This document shows positions 6,571 through 9,080 of a DNA stretch of 9,080 bases, piece after piece; positions within the stretch are counted from its first letter, which is position 1; every line of letters starts with the position of its first letter. Origin of the DNA: an uncultured Muribaculaceae bacterium (GTDB lineage Bacteria > Bacteroidota > Bacteroidia > Bacteroidales > Muribaculaceae). A program made the translations under genes and the position numbers. Location: positions 1 to 9,080 of the forward strand of contig CALHWU010000047.1 of assembly GCA_938039795.1 (NCBI GenBank), read 5' to 3'. The notes below the pieces were generated by a model. It was not told the origin of the DNA. It saw only the letters and a list, made by a program, of their open reading frames with translations, and searched no databases.

Positions 6571-6933
6571 TCAATCGTCGGAAGCGGCGGGAAGGGCAGC
6601 GAGCAGTTCGGCGGTGGTGATGCCGAGGAGGCGCATCTCTTCGGCGAGGGCCGGGACGGTGGATGAGAAGAATTCCTCGCGGCGGGTGGCGGCGATGCGC
6701 TGCGGGGCGTCGTCGGTGAGGAAGAATCCCATGCCGCGGCGCGGGGCGATGATGCCGTGGGCCTGCAGGAACTCGAAAGCTTTGAGGACGGTATGGGTAT
6801 TGACTGTCATCATGACGGCGAGCTCGCGCACCGACGGTATGCGGCTGCCCGGGGGCCAGTCGCCGGCGAGGATCCGCGCGAAGCAGTAGTCGGCGATCTG
6901 GCGGTAGATGGGTCGTTCGCTTTTGAATTCCAT
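6571..6933 (-). CDS. GntR-family transcriptional regulator, YtrA-type
   Basis: A 120-residue regulator. Residues about 8-73 form the winged helix of the GntR family: IYRQIADYCFARILAGDW, PGSRIPSVRELA (helix-turn-helix entry), VNTHTVLKAFEFLQAHGII (recognition helix region) and the wing RRGMGFFLTDD. Instead of the large effector-binding domain of FadR or HutC types, only about 45 residues follow, ending in two short helices (EEFFSSTVPALAEEMRLLG), as in the YtrA subfamily that controls ABC transporter operons. It is the last gene of the operon; its ATG overlaps the permease TGA by one base (TGATG), implying translational coupling. Most YtrA regulators repress their own transporter operon, and a 24-bp palindrome with GT...AC half-sites lies at this operon's promoter, so autorepression is likely. 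Its ligand is unknown; cell-envelope stress or a peptide antibiotic is a guess from relatives. Confidence 0.9.
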   Translation of the reverse strand: MEFKSERPIYRQIADYCFARILAGDWPPGSRIPSVRELAVMMTVNTHTVLKAFEFLQAHGIIAPRRGMGFFLTDDAPQRIAATRREEFFSSTVPALAEEMRLLGITTAELLAALPAASDD

Positions 6934-7700
6934 CAGAGCTGTCGGTTACGGATTTTACGGACGGTGATCACGATGATTATCGCTGTGGCTATGACCACGA
7001 GGGCGAAGTAGCCGAGCATCCACGGCATGAGAGTGTCGAGCAGATGCCGGGCCATTTCTTCCTGGGAGGGGAAATCGACACGGTCAAGCCCGTCCTTTAT
7101 CCCAGCATGGAACGCTCCAATTCCGCCGATGATGCCAGCGATTAGGGATACGATCAGGAGCGAGACGATAGTCCACACGACGGGCATCAGCACGCGCCGG
7201 TGGCGGTAGACGATGACCGACAGCAGGCACACCGACATGGGGAGCAATGCCGTGGCATTGGAGATGACCGCCATCACCGGGCTTTCTAACGCCAGATGGG
7301 CGCCGCTTAAAAGCATGCAAGCCGATATGTCATCGGAAAATAGCCGGGCGGCCGGCACCGCGAGCAGCATTGAGAGTCCGAGCAGTATCGGGATGACCAC
7401 AAGGGAGTAGACGGTCATCATGGCCGCTTTCTCGCTTTTGGTGGCAGGGAACATCACCTCGGTCACGGGATCTGAGCCTATGGCGAAGACGAGCGGCGCG
7501 AGGTAGGCCATGAATGATATCACCGAGGAAAGAAGCGAGGCCAGCAGGAGACCTACCGTATTTGTGGATATGACGAGGGCGAATGTATATATCACGAAGG
7601 TCACGATCGGATATGTTATCATCTGGCGCTTTATGCCTGTCCCGAAAAGGCGCCCGTAGGCCACGGCGCGGCTCAGGCTGAAAGATTGGTCGGTTGTCAT
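6933..7700 (-). CDS. ABC transporter permease (ABC-2-like), six membrane segments
   Basis: A 255-residue integral membrane protein with six hydrophobic segments at about residues 28-46, 50-75, 92-118, 141-163, 171-194 and 225-247. Between the second and third segments lies the motif FPATKSEKAAMM (84-95), which resembles the LPxSxxEK cytoplasmic loop common in Bacteroidota ABC-2 permeases partnered with YtrA-type regulators. It has no signal peptide or solute-binding protein neighbour, so export or membrane-lipid and peptide handling is likelier than import. Its ATG overlaps the ATPase stop by 4 nt (ATGA) and its stop overlaps the GntR start, so the three proteins are made together. The charged loop at 198-222 is probably periplasmic. 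The substrate cannot be read from the sequence. Confidence 0.82.
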   Translation of the reverse strand: MTTDQSFSLSRAVAYGRLFGTGIKRQMITYPIVTFVIYTFALVISTNTVGLLLASLLSSVISFMAYLAPLVFAIGSDPVTEVMFPATKSEKAAMMTVYSLVVIPILLGLSMLLAVPAARLFSDDISACMLLSGAHLALESPVMAVISNATALLPMSVCLLSVIVYRHRRVLMPVVWTIVSLLIVSLIAGIIGGIGAFHAGIKDGLDRVDFPSQEEMARHLLDTLMPWMLGYFALVVIATAIIIVITVRKIRNRQL

Positions 7701-8548
7701 GACTGCTGTGGAGTTTTGTTGGACATGATGCGCCCTATGATCCCGTCGGCCGCAGGGCTCTGGAGGGCGAGATGGAGCAGGCGGTAGTCGATATCGCTGT
7801 CGGCATCAGGATCGGCTTCGACGATGGATCGGAAGAGTCCGGCCAACTGGTGTGTGAACAGTGCATTGACGGGAGGAATCATGTCGGCCGTAAAAGCTAT
7901 GGCGCCCAGTATTTCGGGGAGAGTGGCGGCGAGTTGCAGACGGTTGCGGCGCAGGGAGATCACTCCGTCGAACATGTTGTTGAAGTCCTGAGTGACGTGG
8001 GTGGAGACGATGATGGTGCGGTCATCGCCGGCAGCTTCGGCGAGCATGCCGGCGAGAGCCTCCTTCGATGCGATGTCGAGGCCGTTGGCCGGCTCGTCGA
8101 GGAGCAGCACTGAGGTGCCGAGTGACAGCGCCAGAGCTACCATTGACTTGCGGCGGTTGCCGAGCGACAGCCTTTCGAGCCGCTCGCCTCCGGTGAGGCC
8201 GAAGCGTGCCAGGCAGCCGGAGAGCCGGTCGCGGTCAAACAGCGGATATTCAGCGCCGGCCTTTCTTGCGAAGGCCATCACCGATCCACCGGAGAGAGTC
8301 ATCTCGTCGCCGAGGAAGAATGTCTGGCGGAGAAATCCGGGCTCCCGGAGGCTTGGCGAGAAGCCGTCGACGTCGATGCTCCCCGAAGTGGGGTAGAGCA
8401 GTCCGGCGATGATATGGAGCAGGGTGGTCTTGCCTGCGCCGTTCTCGCCCATCAGCAGGTGGATGCCCGGCGGTATTGTGGCAGTGACGCCCGAGAGGGC
8501 TTCGGAGCCTTTGGGGTAAGTGTATGAAAGATCTTTGAAGGTTATCAT
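7697..8548 (-). CDS. ABC transporter ATP-binding protein
   Basis: A 283-residue nucleotide-binding subunit that should energise the adjacent permease from the cytoplasmic face of the membrane. Visible motifs: A-loop aromatic YTYP (9-12), Walker A GENGAGKTT (34-42), signature LSLGN (127-131), Walker B VLLLDEP (147-153), D-loop NGLD (155-158) and switch His184 in VSTH. The signature departs from LSGGQ, and no clear Q-loop glutamine precedes it (LGDEMTL, 79-85, stands where it is expected); otherwise the ATPase core is complete. Residues about 210-283 add a helical tail beyond the usual domain. The ATG at 8548 was chosen because the protein begins MITFKDLSYTYPKG, the standard NBD opening. Upstream in-frame ATGs would add about 107 low-complexity, Pro/Ser-rich residues overlapping the preceding gene. 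It lies 22 bp after that gene's stop. Confidence 0.92.
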   Translation of the reverse strand: MITFKDLSYTYPKGSEALSGVTATIPPGIHLLMGENGAGKTTLLHIIAGLLYPTSGSIDVDGFSPSLREPGFLRQTFFLGDEMTLSGGSVMAFARKAGAEYPLFDRDRLSGCLARFGLTGGERLERLSLGNRRKSMVALALSLGTSVLLLDEPANGLDIASKEALAGMLAEAAGDDRTIIVSTHVTQDFNNMFDGVISLRRNRLQLAATLPEILGAIAFTADMIPPVNALFTHQLAGLFRSIVEADPDADSDIDYRLLHLALQSPAADGIIGRIMSNKTPQQS

Positions 8549-8570
8549 GTCGTAGATGGATTTTGCGGTG

Positions 8571-8930
8571 TCAGCGGCGTAGAGGATTGACGCGCGGCGA
8601 GAGGCCTGTAGCGAGGGTGATGACGGCAGTGACCGGTATGGCTCCGAGGAGTAGTTCGATCCATCCGGTGGCGGCTCCGGTAGTGGTGTCGCCTGCGGCA
8701 GATTCCCCCGGTATGACCGCTGCGATGGCTCCGCGCAGATCTCCCGCCATATAGGCCTCGGAAAATGATGCGGGCTCGTTGGTTTTCCTGGCTGACGAAG
8801 AGATGATTTCACTGGCTGCATCGGCCATGCGTCCGGCTCTGAAAAGGGTTGAAGCAGGGTCGGCGGCAATGGCTGTGCAGGCTATTGTCAGTGTCAAAGC
8901 GGTGAGAATGATGATTTTTTTCATTGCCAT
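8571..8930 (-). CDS. Small exported protein with C-terminal membrane segment, first gene of the ABC operon
   Basis: I do not recognise this protein of 119 residues (117 if it starts at the second ATG, 8924). Numbering from the second ATG, residues 1-21 form a signal peptide (MKKIIILTALTLTIACTAIAA). A short, largely helical, Ala-rich domain follows (22-87, including FSEAYMAGDLRGAIAAV, which looks like one TPR-like helix pair). A single hydrophobic segment (about 88-108) precedes a basic tail (RVNPLRR). This topology suggests a periplasmic domain anchored in the inner membrane. The cysteine at 16 is not in a good lipobox. The gene is supported by a strong promoter and palindrome immediately upstream and by its place in the operon, 22 bp ahead of the ATPase. 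It may be an accessory or sensor subunit of the transporter, but that is inference from position only. The end resembles a trimmed BatE-type protein; I would not assert homology. Confidence 0.68.
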   Translation of the reverse strand: MAMKKIIILTALTLTIACTAIAADPASTLFRAGRMADAASEIISSSARKTNEPASFSEAYMAGDLRGAIAAVIPGESAAGDTTTGAATGWIELLLGAIPVTAVITLATGLSPRVNPLRR

Positions 8931-8944
8931 CAGTGTGTTGGTTG

Positions 8945-8968
8945 GGTGTTGTAGATGTCTACAACACC
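8945..8968. promoter_or_regulatory. Perfect 24-bp palindrome, probable GntR operator at the transcription start
   Basis: Arms GGTGTTGTAGA (8945-8955) and TCTACAACACC (8958-8968) are perfect inverse complements around a 2-bp centre. The palindrome begins 2 bp downstream of the -7 box and covers the predicted transcription start (about 8963) and early leader of the four-gene operon. The half-sites contain the GT...AC pattern of GntR-family operators, and a GntR protein is encoded at the operon's end. A bound repressor here would block promoter escape. In RNA the same sequence would form a 5'-end hairpin, so a role in transcript stability is the alternative. Confidence 0.7.
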
Positions 8969-8969
8969 G

Positions 8970-9000
8970 CAAAGGTAAGGAGATTTTTTTAATCTCCAAA
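8970..9000 (-). promoter_or_regulatory. Bacteroidota-type promoter of the ABC transporter operon
   Basis: On the minus strand TTTG (9000-8997) is followed after a 19-bp spacer by TACCTTTG (8977-8970), an exact fit to the -33/-7 consensus of Bacteroidota. Transcription should begin near 8963, leaving a leader of about 33 nt to the ATG at 8930. The spacer itself contains a 7-bp inverted repeat, GGAGATT/AATCTCC (8979-8985 and 8991-8997), around a T-only loop, possibly a second protein site. Confidence 0.75.
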
Positions 9001-9080
9001 AGAAATCGGAAAAAATCGCTTAAAGTAGGGATATTCAGTTAAAGGCCACTGACAGACATGGGATAATTGGCTGAGGATGT

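Noticed and set aside
6392..6574. 60-codon minus-strand reading frame between the GntR and PNGase genes
   Set aside because: It spans the hairpin and the PNGase promoter, overlaps both neighbours, and encodes a low-complexity Pro/Thr/Asn sequence.
8549..8869. 107-residue N-terminal extension of the ABC ATPase
   Set aside because: It overlaps the small exported protein in another frame and is Pro/Ser/Arg-rich; the ATPase domain begins properly at 8548.
9001..9080. C-terminus of a further minus-strand gene at the right edge
   Set aside because: All three minus frames reach a stop within a few dozen codons (for example TAA at 9041-9039 after 13 codons), and none can be recognised; no plus-strand start is supported either.

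Overview
The window looks like a chromosomal segment of a gut-type Bacteroidota, most likely Bacteroidales. Muribaculaceae would fit the high GC content, but the family is inference. Two promoters match the Bacteroides pattern (TTTG, 19-20 bp spacer, TAnnTTTG), no Shine-Dalgarno sites are visible, and the enzymes match Bacteroidota glycan-foraging families.

Left edge (1-705, + strand): the last 31 codons of an unidentified gene, a strong intrinsic terminator at 112-145, an AT-rich leader, and a lone holin-like membrane protein (241-705). The holin converges with the next operon, with 11 bp between stop codons.

Centre (717-6395, - strand): three exported enzymes are packed with 24 and 18 bp gaps. 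In transcription order they are a PNGase F-type peptide:N-glycosidase, a GH84 beta-N-acetylglucosaminidase with every BtGH84 active-site residue I checked, and an Asp-box (sialidase-fold) protein with a lectin-like C-terminal domain. A good promoter lies at 6448-6479. Together they read as a small N-glycan foraging cassette in which glycans are released from protein and terminal sugars trimmed. No SusC/SusD pair, sensor or other glycosidase is in view. Details depart from the textbook enzymes: the PNGase lacks the Glu118 equivalent and carries an extra N-terminal domain, the GH84 ends in a beta-trefoil-like module, and the Asp-box protein lacks the first sialidase arginine.

Right side (6571-8930, - strand): an apparent four-gene operon encodes a small exported one-TM protein, an ABC ATPase, an ABC-2-like permease and a YtrA-type GntR repressor. 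The last three overlap by 4 and 1 nt. Its promoter (8970-9000) is followed at the predicted start site by a perfect 24-bp palindrome, the likely operator of the GntR protein encoded at the operon's far end. A 19-nt-arm hairpin (6508-6548) separates the two operons. No gene-free stretch exceeds 300 bp; I saw no tRNA, rRNA, insertion sequence or CRISPR array.
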